From Nymphaea colorata (Eukaryota; Streptophyta; Magnoliopsida; Nymphaeales; Nymphaeaceae), in contig NC_045145.1 in the NCBI RefSeq assembly GCF_008831285.2, positions 19,050,040-19,114,039 on the forward strand: a stretch of DNA of 64,000 nt, in the 5' to 3' direction. The translations under genes and the position numbers were made by a program. The notes below the pieces were generated by a model. It made no database searches, was not told the DNA's origin, and saw only the letters and a list, made by a program, of their open reading frames with translations. Positions 1 to 12,200 of the stretch are shown here, piece by piece (within the stretch, counting starts at the first letter, position 1; each line of letters begins with the position of its first letter).

Positions 1-992
1 AAATTGAGCCTGTTTTCGGGTATTTTTTTGTGCAAATAGGTCGCAGTAGATCTTATTTTATTTGCATGGTCACTGCATGGAAGTGTGTATCTGCAAGGAA
101 GCATTAATGGAGCAACGCGGGTTTCAGATCACTGTGCTTGACGTTACATGGTTCTAACAAATCAAATTTGATATCTCGATGTTTCACACAAATCTGTGCA
201 TTTCAGTTCAGAAAGGAAGATGGTCCGACTTGAGACATGATAAAAACTTGATACGTTAGTGCACATATCTTTCAAAGAAAGGATTTCATACCATTATTAT
301 TAGAAACCAAGAATTTGAAATTTTAGATCTCTTCAAAGTCTCATACCACTTCAGATCCTAGATCGCGCTTCCCTAGCCTCCATAAATTGACAGTACCATA
401 GTTTCTTATTGACATTTTGCCTGTAATAATTTCTCATATATTGGACTTTTATACCTTATAGAAAGCTAAAACTGATGCGTTCATCAGAACATTGTGGGGT
501 TGGGAAGGGTTTCTGATGTTACACTTTCTGTTCATCTGGACCATCTCCGTCTCTTTTCGAGAACCGGGAGGGACCGGCGTGTCTAAAAGGTTCGAACAAG
601 ATCCGGATCCGGTGGCTTCGCTCAAGCTGTGAGTGGTGGGGAGGGGACCATATTAACCCGATTTGTACCACCAATACACGTGAACGCTGAATGTGACGTT
701 GCCATAACGTGGAAGGTCGCGTACATGTATCTAAGGTGTTCGGGATCCCATTCTCGCCTTTCTATCGTCATCATTTGTACCTAAGTTACGTATATCACAA
801 TCTTTTGCTCCTAGTGGGATTCGATCCAGGAACCATTTCAATGGAAGTGGCTGCCGTATGTCTGGTATTTCCCAGCCCGAGATGGAGGTAGGGGGAACGA
901 CACCAAGCCCACGACACCCAGCCCTCTCTTCTGGCCAGGTTTCGGATGGGTCTTTGTTACACTAGAATGGGCGGTCTGTTGAGACATCGGAA

Positions 993-1153
993 GTGTAACA
1001 ACTCGATCCATTTTTGGGCTCGGGCCCCTGGTTTGACGGATTTCAACCTGTCTCTTAGCAGTTTCGACTCATGCAATGTAACAATTCGACTTATTTTTGG
1101 GCTCGGGTCACTGGTTTGACGGATTTCAACTTGTCCCTTAACAGTTTCAACTC
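993..1153. repeat. Two-copy diverged tandem repeat, about 84-bp period
   Basis: Units at about 993-1070 and 1077-1153 share the order tgtaacaa-tcga, tttttgggctcggg, ctggtttgacggatttcaac and cagtttc-actc, with scattered substitutions. The divergence suggests an older local duplication. Confidence 0.8.
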
Positions 1154-1380
1154 TAACACGAAAAAAACTAAGAACTGGAACAATCATCTCACTAATGACC
1201 TCTTTTATAAGATTTTGAAGATCTCTCACAATCTTTCAATACGAGATTAAATTTTTAAGGTGTTGTAAAAAATACAATGTCATCTCTCCCTCCTGCATGC
1301 AGACGCAGCAACAGTGCTGCTGATGTGTGCCGAAAGCAAACATAGGCGTGCGATCGATTCGGTTGTTGGATGTTGCACAA

Positions 1381-1440
1381 GATTTGCATGCACTGCTGGA
1401 GAGTGGGCACGAGGGATTTGCATGCACTGCTGGAGAGTGG
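1381..1440. repeat. Two-copy 26-bp direct repeat, period 34
   Basis: The 26 bases gatttgcatg...gagagtgg occur at 1381-1406 and again at 1415-1440 without change. The intervening bases are unrelated. Confidence 0.85.
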
Positions 1441-2879
1441 CCTGTACTGGCCTGCAGCGTGTGGTTCGGTGGCCCACCCGATCGCCGGAAGGAGGCAACG
1501 CGAATATTCCGCTACCATGGGCTTGGTGGATCGGATCCGGAGTCCGGACCCCAACCACATGGACCTAGATCCGCAGCATGCAACGAAAGGACAATCCCGT
1601 CATTTCGCTCGGAACATGAGCATGGGATGCGCTGAGGGGCAATAAATGCCGTGCTGGGAGGAAGGAGAGGGAAGGCTGGGGGAGGGGCACCATTGTCTAA
1701 ATTCCACCTGCTGCCAGATTTTGTTGGCTAAAATATCCCCACCCTCTGTTCCCCTGAACCCTCCGTCGGGGGACGCAGTGTTGGTGCCAGAACAGACACG
1801 AGGCACGGTCCGGTTCTCCCTTCGTACCAAGCTGCGCCCCCGCCATCATTCTGCCCCTCTTCTTTATTCATCCCTGTCAACCGGGTCCCTTGATCGGGTC
1901 TGCGTTTGGATTTGGCCTCTGACGCCGAATCGCTGCCAGGGGCGGAAGATATTCCGACCGGCGAGATTCGCGGTCGATCTCCGGTGTGGGATTCCGAACT
2001 ACTCGTCCCAAAGGTTGTTAGCATCAGAGTGGCGCCCGTTTGATGTTGATATATAATGGCTTCATTTATATGCTTTCCTTAGTTCAATAGGGGTTCACGG
2101 CACAAGCCAAATTGAAGCAAACATGTTCCAGGTGTGGGCTAGATGCATGCATGTCTCTCATAAGAACAATGAACTTAGTTCAGTAGCTTCAATGGATGTG
2201 GACGGAGTTTGTTGTTCAGTGAGGCAGATGTAGATTGGGCACATTGCAAGTTGTATGGTTTTTGCGGAACGCGTGGCTGGCCGGGGGGGTTCGTTCAATG
2301 TTCCTTAGTCTGTGGTAGGCCCATTGGGTCTCTGGCCCTGTCATGAGATGTGTGGAAGTGTTGATTTTATTTGAGTGTAACATGTTATTGAAGACTGATT
2401 ATGGCAAATATCATAATTTCAATATAATGGAAGAGTAACCCAATAAGTAGGGGATACAATAATTGAAGGGAATGAAGGCACACTAGGGACATTTTCTACC
2501 AAGCTTTGTGGGCTCTTAGATAGCCTCAATTATTTAACACTGCCAATTGTGTGGACTAAATCTAAATTATTGGGGAGAATATGGATAGATTGTGACTCGG
2601 ATTTTTTTTTATATAAAAAACGATCAAACATTTTCATGAAAAGACTAATATATACTAAAAAAAAACATTTTTGTGTGAGTATATCTAAACAACGCCTATT
2701 AATTGTTCGTCTAATAATTTAAAACAACGTTGCCACTGTTGACATGTTTGAAATGATGATCAGTCATAAAGTAGGTTTAACTACCCGGATCAGGATATGC
2801 AATGTGTAAAAACCAAAATTTCTTGAATCTCAATGCTTGAACTGAGTGTATAAAAGAAGGCTGCCAACATGATAACATA

Positions 2880-3106
2880 GGTTGTGTTTGATTTGAAATA
2901 CTATAATCTCATATCCATGTATTTAAGGTCCAACCTCTTCTCCCCGATATCTATATTTTATTTTGTTTAAACTGAAGATTTCTCAAGACACACATTTTTA
3001 TATAACCTTAGATATAAGATTTGAGGCTATCAAACACAATTATAATGTGGCTAAGAATCTTTTTATACAACATTAGATATAAGATTTGAGGCTATCAAAC
3101 ACAACC
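2880..3106. mobile_element. MITE-like element with 13-bp terminal inverted repeats
   Basis: The segment begins with ggttgtgtttgat (2880-2892) and ends with its exact reverse complement atcaaacacaacc (3094-3106). It is about 227 bp, AT-rich and non-coding, as expected for a miniature inverted-repeat transposable element. A 32-bp internal direct repeat (3008-3039 and 3073-3104) sits next to the right end. I could not find a clear target-site duplication, so the superfamily is not assigned. A chance inverted repeat plus tandem duplication is the alternative. Confidence 0.45.
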
Positions 3107-3295
3107 ATCTTGTTAATCTAATCTAAAATCAAGACAATGTTCTCAGAAATCCCTTTTCATTTCCTTTAAAAAATTCGGCTTCCTGCTGAATCAGACTGCG
3201 AATACTATCACTTGTCCTAATGTGTTCGTTTTTCGAGAGATTCGTTTTTCTGCTTCTCGTTCACCTATTCTTCTCTCGTTGGTAACTGTAATATC

Positions 3296-3300
<5 letters not shown>

Positions 3301-3339
<39 letters not shown>
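3301..3339. repeat. Poly-T run of 39
   Basis: An uninterrupted run of 39 T. It could be a mononucleotide microsatellite or the poly-A tail of a retroposon inserted on the minus strand. No flanking target duplication or Pol III boxes were found to support the latter. Confidence 0.9.
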
Positions 3340-3343
<4 letters not shown>

Positions 3344-5499
3344 GAGAACGACCACTGTCTGGCTAAACAATTAATTCATGGAAGATATTTCCTTGGTCTA
3401 GGCGACAAATAAAAGGTACAAACAATAAAAGAAGCCATTAATTGAGGGCGAGAGAATCGTCAAAATGGAGACAAGCACACCATTAAGGGGGCAACTGCAG
3501 AGAGGTACAGCACAGTGTTTTGCCTAATGCATGCGTTGAAATCTGTCCTCGGAAGCAAACATGTAAAAGAATTTGCTCTTTGAGTGAAGCTTTCATGTCG
3601 CTTCGTGTGAACAAGTTTCTGCACCAGCACGCAAAAAAGTAGGACGTTTGAGTGGGTGAAGTTCGTGCATTGAAGACGTGTAAAGTCCAAGCATCTTGAG
3701 ATTGAACACAGGAATAGTACTGCTTTTAGTCCTATGCTTAAAGGAGGAAGCAAAAGGGGCTGTGGGTAGTCGGCAAATGCGCGATTGGTTGAACTTTTAA
3801 CTTTCTTCTACTAAAGGCTATGCTTGTTTACCTCATGTCTAAGAAATGAGGCGATCTAAGATTTCATATTCCAGGATATGAAGTTCTTAGCATATAACGT
3901 GGACATGGGTTTTGCAAACTATTGATTCCATATCGGTCAATATTTGAAATGATCAAACATACCATAAGGTTGTTTTCGGTTGACACCCTCACAAAATGAC
4001 GTTTTGTGAAAAGTAGATTACGCGGTTGCCTGTATCGGAAGCAGTGGCGAAGCCACATGGTGACTGATGTGGGCATTTGCCCACACCAGTCTCTTAAAAT
4101 TTATTTATTTTTAAATGGACATCGTTAAACATTTGTTCTTATATATATATACAAGTGTTTCACCAAATATGAGTATTTTTAAACGAGTGTTCCTCCAACC
4201 AAATTTTCTGGCTCTTCCACTAATTAGAATTAGAAGAACCAAATTATTTACTCCATTTTGAAAATGGCCTTCTGTCAAAATTGAAATTTTCACAAAAGTA
4301 GTTTTAACTGCCAATCCAAACATTGCGTAAACACTAGTTTGAATGCAAAATGATGTTTTTGGATAAAAAATGGCGCTTACACCAGCCTGACAAAAATGTA
4401 TTGATACATTTGATTGTTATACATGTAAGTCTTCTAAAAAAATTAAATGTATTGAATGAGTGCCTTCACCAGAAAAAAATTCTGGCTCTGTCCAATGCAA
4501 ATTCTTATTTAGGAAACCAAATAGGGGGTCTCGCAAAAGTGTTGATTTGAGATCAATTTATTTTGATGCTATTATCTAAATATCGAGGTAGATTCATGAA
4601 AAAGTATTGTAAAATTTTGGAGTAAATTTATAAAACAATTGCAAATTGTTTTATTTGTCAAACTAGCCCTAAGAAACCTGTTTGATAAAAGTAACAAGAT
4701 GTATTTGTTTTAAAAATTGAGGTAGATTACTTTTTAATTTAAAATGTGTGATGAAGTTACACCAAAGTTTGTGGTAGATAAAAAACAACCCCTAAAAGCC
4801 TTAGGTTGAAAACCACATTCTTCATCGAATGTCAATCCACAATTGAAAAATCAAAAGGTGGTGGGTGTTGATTCAAAGCCATCAAACATAGGCCAGTTTC
4901 TTCAACTCGAAGGTCCTTTATGACAAGACGTCCGAGTTAAATGGTCGCGACCTTGCATGGGTGTGAGAGACTGGGGAGATGAAACCGCAGCCGGCGTAGC
5001 CGGTAACTTCTGCAAACACAGGACCCAAAAGAAGCCCACAATGTCAGAAAGGTGGGTAGGTGGGAGACACCCCCAAAATCCCTTCCCCCCCCCTTCTAAA
5101 ATGCAACTTGCTCTTTCATTCCACTTCTTTTGGGGCCGCTTTTAAGAGGAAGCGTGTTTAGAAAGCAAGTCAGATTCAATAAATAAACAAACTGACTAAA
5201 TCAGCACTCTTGCTGAGCTGCTTATTGAAAGATTTAGTGAATAAAAAAATATCTGCGGAAGACGTCGGACCGGTCATCCTAGCTTTATAAATTCTCAGGA
5301 TATTATATCCAATTTAATTCTCTCTCGCGATGATATCCTCCCAAGACCCGACCGACCCCCTTTGCATTTCTTAGATTTTGGAGCACCAAAACCGGGAAAA
5401 GTCGGAAATCAGGAGGGGCTAAATGGAGAGAGCGTCTACAACGTGTCAGGCGTGTCCGTATAAATATCACTCTGTTTTTCCACACAGGCTCGTCAGAGG

Positions 5500-5907
5500 C
5501 AGGAGAGGAAAGGGCGGGTGGGCGGGAGAGGGAGGGTGGGAAGAAGAGAGGGAAGGAGGGGAGGGGTCCTCACCGATCGAATCTTCTTGGTGCTGGGGAG
5601 CAATCTTCTTTTTCCTATTTGGGGAGGGGTGGCATATCATTCTGTGGAAACCTGGGCAGGGTCTGCAAGATCCTATCTTCTCGGGATTTCCTGCATTCGT
5701 CCCAACCGAACGGATTCCGCTCTAGGGTTTATTTCCTCTTATCCGTTGGAGGATGTCTCTGTCTTCACTTCTTCCGGTCTTCGACCCGTGTCTCGGTCGG
5801 ACGGTTACCTGTTGAGGTTCATTCGATCTGATTTCTTTGTAAAATTGTCTTGCTGTTGTTTCTTTTTCTATCTGGGGTTGTAACTTTCGCACCCATTTTG
5901 GGAATTG

Positions 5908-5948
<41 letters not shown>

Positions 5949-6212
5949 TGAAGGGTTATTTGGTGATTCTCTCCTGTGTTTTGTTTGGTTGGGGGTTTTC
6001 CTCTTGGGGGAAAAGAAGGCTCTTGTATTATTTTTCTTCTCGTATTCCCTTTATTTTAGTTTGTTGCTGCTTTCTGCATTTTCTTGGGTTATGGATGTTG
6101 GGGGAGGGTGTGCATCAGAGTTTTCCTGGTTGTGGTCTCGGAGTTGATCAGCTCGTGTGCCATCTCTGGCAAAGGAGTTTTTTATAGGAAGATTGGTCTT
6201 CGCCTGAAGTGT
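5500..6212 (+). promoter_or_regulatory. Probable promoter and 5' leader of FBL15 with CT-rich tract
   Basis: The stretch before the first FBL15 coding exon is G-rich on the plus strand (about 5500-5580) and then pyrimidine-rich, with a CT microsatellite at about 5909-5940 followed by GT repeats. Such tracts are common in plant 5' UTRs and are potential binding sites for GAGA-binding BPC proteins (family knowledge). Several upstream ATGs open overlapping short frames (for example at 5423, 5518, 5905 and 5945). The transcript may therefore carry upstream ORFs, or the true 5' exon may be spliced. The start of transcription cannot be read. Confidence 0.4.
5909..5948. repeat. (CT)n/(GT)n microsatellite
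   Basis: An almost pure CT repeat ending in a short GT stretch, lying in the likely 5' leader of FBL15. Confidence 0.9.
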
Positions 6213-9200
6213 ATGAGTATTCTTTTCTTGTCTGCCCTTGTGAATTGTGACTTGGGAGTCCGGGAATCTTGTATCAGAGATTGCACCTTGAATGGTAAGA
6301 TGGACGGGGATTCTTCGGAGGATGATGGACTGGGATTCAATGAGAAATCGGCTTTAGATTTGGGCAACGGTGAAGGGGTCAGCTCGAGTGCAATTGCAGA
6401 CGAGGTTGTACCTGATAGAATGGTAACTGACGTACATAATGCCGTCGATGCATTCAATAGTCCCGACGTTCACGTCGATGGAATGAAACCTGCAACTAGA
6501 TTAGAGATGACAAATTTTCAGTATAGCGGCAGTGAAGGATCGGATAGAGTTGCCGAACGCCGGGATGTTGGGCCATCTCGGGGTTTCGAGAGGCTTTGTT
6601 CTGCTTTTGTGAGTTCTGCCCTTTCGAGAGGGGAGGGGGGACCTGATTATGTGAATGTGCTCAGACAAATGGAGAAATCATTATTGAGAGCTCCATCTTC
6701 AATGATTGAGACAGAAAGGTTTTTTCTTGCACACGCCGACCGCAGTCAGTCTCGTGAGTCGCATAAATCTGTATGTATCGGGGAGGCCAACAGGGGATGT
6801 GATACAATGCAGCACAAGCGAGCAAAGATTCTTGAACATTCGCAGTAAGTTATCCGTACTTATATGCTGCTTTAGGTTGAATCAGTGAGTGTCTGGGAGA
6901 AGAGCTCATGTGGTTGGTTCCTTTTATTCGTCATGTATTTCTTGTTAAGAGACGTTCTATTATGCTACCATAATGGGAATGCTAAAACACCGTCCAAAAC
7001 AATTGCACGAAAGTACCTCCATTTCCAGCACCTCCTAGAAAATCATGGGATTTCGAATCAATGTGACTTTTGCTATTTTGCACTACCACTTGCTGAACCT
7101 TTTGACGTTTTGTTGGCGTTGCTTGTATAGACAATTAGACATGCGAGAGGAGGGAAAAAAGTAAATGAGCCTGCATATAAAAGGAGAGAGGAATGCATAT
7201 CTGAACTTGAAATGCAAAGTGATAGAGATAGTTGCAGCAAATAGGTGAATGCAACTATGCAAGATGTAGGATAATAATAAGATGCTATTATTTGTTTAGT
7301 TCTCCGTTGATATTTAACATGATACTCTGAATGTTTATAATTAATGGTTAATTGCCAAGATCCAACTAATTTTGGGCACAAACAATAGAGTTCAGGTAAG
7401 AGGAATACCCAAGGAAAAATAATTCTCACCATGTAAAAGGCCAGTTTTCTCTTATTGAACCTTCCTTTGCAAGGTTGAACGTGAAAAATGAAGATGAAGA
7501 ATTCTGTAGTATCACTTTATTCTTACCAAATGCATATCTTAATCCTGTGTGCGGTAAAAAGTTTTAGTAAAATATTGCATGAACATGTCTTTGTCTTTCT
7601 GCTTTACTGTAAGGTGTAAACGTTAGAACAGTTTGCATTGATTTCTAGAGAATATATATTGTTCGCTTGTTTATTTTGGCTTGTGTTTCATGTTGCTGGA
7701 TGTTACATGTAAATGAGTTTGTGATTTGACTTATAATTCTAATTCTGAGGAATGTCTTGTTCTGGCTTGTAGCTGTCTACAGCCTGGCAAGTTTATGCAC
7801 AACAAATCTTCTACTAGTTAGCAAGATATTCGTGATTCCTGAGAGTGTGCAGAAAGGAAAAGAACTTATGGTTATGTGGACTATGTTGTTGGGACATTGC
7901 CTAGGCGTATGCGTAGCAATGCCTGGTCGCAACTCCACCTGAATCAGCTAAGTTCAAGTACTTAGGCGATGTGGAAAATCTACTGTTGGACGCAGGTCTT
8001 CTTCTTCTCACGTCTCCAAGTTCTCTGACTCTCTCTCAAGAGCAGCGATGACCAAAGGCCCTAAACCCTATCCTTAAACCCTATCATGGAGGGAAAAAGG
8101 TCTTAAAAGCCCTAATCCTCTTTCCCTTTCCCATTTTTGCTGTTAAAAAGGAAAAAAAAAGGTTCAAAAGTGCCCTTCAAAATTTTTTCTTCACTAAAAC
8201 TACCACTTTTAGAAATGAAATGGAGCATGTGCAGTTAGTTTTAATTTTTTTCAAAAAAGTACCAACAGTGCCCCTGTTTGAGCGCAGGTTTAGACAGCCA
8301 CAAAAAATGTGTTTTATTCACTATTTTATCGTGATAAAAACACCATATTTATTTTTTGGCTATATTTTGAAAATATCATGATATTTCTCTGTTTTTATTG
8401 CTTTTCTTGTTTTTATCATAAATATCATGATTGAAAATATCACTATATTTGTGGCTATGATATTGGGATAAGTCATACGTGTTATATGTACATATTAGTA
8501 TGTTTATGTTATGTACTTATCGTATAGTTGTATGTATGGTTAATTTGTTACACCTGTTATAAGCTTATATGTATATACTATTGTGTTAAATTGTATTGTA
8601 ATACAATTTGTTATTCCTGTTATATGTATCGTAATACATGTTATATGTATATAGTTACATAGTATATACTGTTATGTGCAGCCTGTCATACCTGTTATAT
8701 AGTATTGCATCAACCTATTATATGTATATACTATTAGCCTGTTATGTAGTATTGTGATACCTGTTATATGTATACATTAGTATAGTTATGTGCTTATATG
8801 TATTATTGTTGTTGTGTACTTATATGTATACTATTATGTACTGTTAGTCTTTTTTGTTATGTCTTTCTTTAAGTACAGATGGATTAAAGCCTTCTTGCGG
8901 ATTTGCATTCCTTCTTTTAGAGATTAGATTTATTTATTTTTTTGTATTAGATTACATTAATAAGTAATGTTAAACTTCTTCTATTGATTTTGCATATTCA
9001 ATGAAATCAACAATTAACTTTTGATTGTTTAAGTTCTTGTTATATTACTTCTCTTCACATTTCAAATATTAGTAATACTTAATCAAAATCACTTGCCATA
9101 TTAACTTAACTAAAAAAATAAAAAAAAATGGTCACCTTTTTAGTCTTGGCTCGCCTAGGCCCACCTAGGCGCTGCCTGGGCGCCTTGATAACATAGGAGA

Positions 9201-12200
9201 AAATGCAAAGCTACATATGTAATTGGTGTGACTTATTGAAAATAAGTGCCTGTCTACGTGACACGGATACGTGGTTTTAGCACACATACCCGCTCTGATG
9301 CGCCTACACGCAGATACCGGTACGGGACATGGGTGGGGACACGCCAAAAAATAAACTATTAATTTAATATTTTTTTTCCATTTTATCATTTTTTTGTGAT
9401 GCATCTAATTATTTCCATGAACAATCATTTCAAATACTCAGCACTTTTGTGATAAACAAACTTTCTTACGAGATTGTAAGAGTGAACTATTAATTTAATG
9501 TTTTTTTTTATTTTATCATTTTTGAGAATATAAAATTTGCCGTATCCGCGTATCCAAAATTTTCAAAATTGCCGTGTCCATACCCGTATCGCCGTACCCG
9601 TATCGTATCCGCACCCATGTGACATAGGTGCTTGTCATACTGGGTACACCATGCAGCCTTAAAGTACTCCATCAGTAGGTTCCACCTTAGATATGTATTT
9701 GTAATGATTTCTTATACTTAGCTTTATAGGTTTATATTTTGTTTGTTTGTAACCTATTTGTGGTGAAATTATGTTATTTGTAGTTTCATGGGGAAAGGCT
9801 AATCTTGAGTTGGTTGTTCTGATAGAAGATTGTGTATGGTTTTTTGCTTATTGCAGTTTTAAGAATATTTGTTCCTAACACATAAAGGAGATTTATGATT
9901 TTTTTTTTTGTCTGCTTCTGCAGCAAACTTTCTTGTTATCTCATCATTTAGATTTTTTGCTTTTAGGCATGTGATATAAGTTCTGTGGTGTAGATTGCAG
10001 TTTATGACCTTGTTATTCTGATGACTTATGAGTTTCTTAGGAGGATTCTAATGGGTAATTTGGTACTCATTTACAGGGAGTGCAATTATTCAGCTATGAC
10101 ATCTTCAGGGTCTGGAATGCCTGCATCACCATTAGATGCAGGTCAAAATCTTTCACATTGTATGTCTGTTTCAACTGAAACTGAAATGCATATGTTCCTG
10201 AACTCACCCTTTGACGAGACTAGAATCCACATGGGCTGTGGCCGTGCTGGAGGAAATGATGACGAAGATGAAAATGGTTGCTCCAAAGCAGAGGAGTACG
10301 AGGTCAAAATGGACCTTACTGATGATCTGTTGCACATGGTATGCTTTCTATATCTTCCATGTCACTTTCTTTTTTATACTTTGAGAACTGCAATTTTGGT
10401 TCATTATTTCATGAATTAGGATTTTGATATGTGGCAGGTTTTTTCCTTTCTGGACCACATTAGTTTATGCTCTGCTGCTAGAGTATGTAGGCAGTGGAGA
10501 GCAGCTAGTGCCCATGAAGACTTCTGGAGACGTTTGGACTTCAGAAACCTGAACATTGCACCATTACAATGTAAGCTTGTTGATTGTTAGAATATGACAC
10601 CTCTTGAATTTTCTGCATCTTTTTTGGTACCAAGTTCTACAACCTGTTTTACCTTGTTGGGTTATAGGTTTAATTGGTTCTTCATATTGTACGTCATGTT
10701 AGATAACTATAAGATAAAATGATAAAAATACACCCCCAAACTAGTTTGAAGGGTTCAGCTAGCTGATAATATTGTGTGTAAAGCTGCACCTTGGGACATA
10801 ACGAAGTGTCAAAACAAGTTATTTAACTTATTTTCTTTTGGGAACTGACAGTTGCATAAGTTTCTTAAAACTGAAACTTAAGTTAGACTTGAAAGGCATT
10901 CTTATACATCTAAAGTAGAAAACGTGAAAAACAAAATTACGGCTGATTTTGTTCAAGAAAATTAATGCTTTCTTGATTTATTTCTGTGACAGCCTATGTC
11001 TGCCCTCAAAAATAAAACTCTCGAATTTTATGACCATAAAGTTGTTTAAAGACTCTAAGTAAGGCATACAAAATGAAAACTTATGGCAGCCATTTATTGG
11101 GGGCAATATAAGTGTTCAATTTTTTATTATATCTAATAAAAGCTCATTTATAAGACTGGGCAGTAGGTCGGATCTGGATTGAAGCTCAACTCTTAGGGCC
11201 ATTATAACCTGGTCCCAGCTGCTGGGTCAGTCCAGGTCATAGTTTTTGGTTCATGAGCCCTTGACAGGATCTCAGTTTGTGGTCATTTGGAAATTGTTAA
11301 GATTGTTAGATGCGTTGTTGTTTTGGTTGTATATTGGATTTATTGCATTGTTAAAATTGTTGGATCTAAGCTCATAACTAGATACTAAATGATCGCTTGA
11401 TGAGACCAACTTTCTCATAACCTAATGAAAACAGTTTTTTCTTCACGAGTTGAAAGTTGAAACTGATCTGCAAGGGCTTTCTTCAAGCCCATCAGGACTT
11501 TCTCAGGTCTTGGCAGGTTGATCAACAGGCCAGCCTGGCCAGATCCAATGCACACCTTGTGCAGGCTGTTGGTGTCATATACTTGTTTAGTTTCTTATGT
11601 TTATGCAATTCATGTCTGTATGAAATCTTTCTCATAACCTAATGAAAACAGTTTTTTCTTCACGAGTTGAAAGTTGAAACTGATCTGCAAGGGCTTTCTT
11701 CAAGCCCATCAGGACTTTCTCAGGTCTTGGCAGGTTGATCAACAGGCCAGCCTGGCCAGATCCAATGCACACCTTGTGCAGGCTGTTGGTGTCATATACT
11801 TGTTTAGTTTCTTATGTTTATGCAATTCATGTCTGTATGAAATCTTTACTGTTATTTTGATTTCTTCTTCTTTTTTTTAAATAGTTGTACTTTTATGTGA
11901 TGTTTTAATATATTAAAATATTAAATTGAGATCTTCTACATTGTGGTATGTATCTAACTTTGGACCCGACTGATATGGGTTACCTTATGTGTTTTACAAC
12001 ATTGGTATTAATCATTTTGACGTGCAGTCGCTGATATGTGCAACCGATACCCCAATGTGACAGAAGTTGACATTTTTGGTACTCGTGCTGTGGAGACTCT
12101 TGCTCAGAAAGCATTGAACTCTCTTAGGTAGTTTTTACATATGATATTCCTTCTAGAGTAGCTTCTTTATCTTATGTCTGAGCAATTTTTTTCTTGTATA

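Larger units (their letters stand above)
1..5400. other. Gene-free AT-rich spacer upstream of FBL15
   Basis: I see no coding region here that I can support. All open frames are short, mutually overlapping and lack recognisable domains. The stretch contains a diverged two-copy repeat (993-1153), a short two-copy repeat (1381-1440), a MITE-like inverted-repeat element (2880-3106) and a 39-base T run (3301-3339), listed separately. The 1400-2050 part is noticeably more GC-rich than its surroundings, which favours chance open frames on both strands. Confidence 0.6.
6845..10076 (+). other. FBL15 intron 1 (3.2 kb) with repeat debris
   Basis: A large first intron bounded by gca/GTAAGT and TTTACAG/ggag. 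It holds an irregular AT-rich repeat block (about 8440-8860), a GC-rich palindromic patch built from cctaggc-type words (9150-9185) and a region of degenerate cgtatcc-type words flanking a direct repeat (9250-9620). None is coding. Confidence 0.8.

Noticed and set aside
809..845. tRNA B-box-like string (ggattcgatcc region)
   Set aside because: The flanking bases do not pair into a T-arm, and no D-arm or acceptor stem could be assembled on either strand.
1255..1645. Overlapping frames of about 90-100 codons on both strands
   Set aside because: They arise from a locally GC-rich segment containing a 26-bp direct repeat. Frames on opposite strands are equally long and none resembles a protein family.
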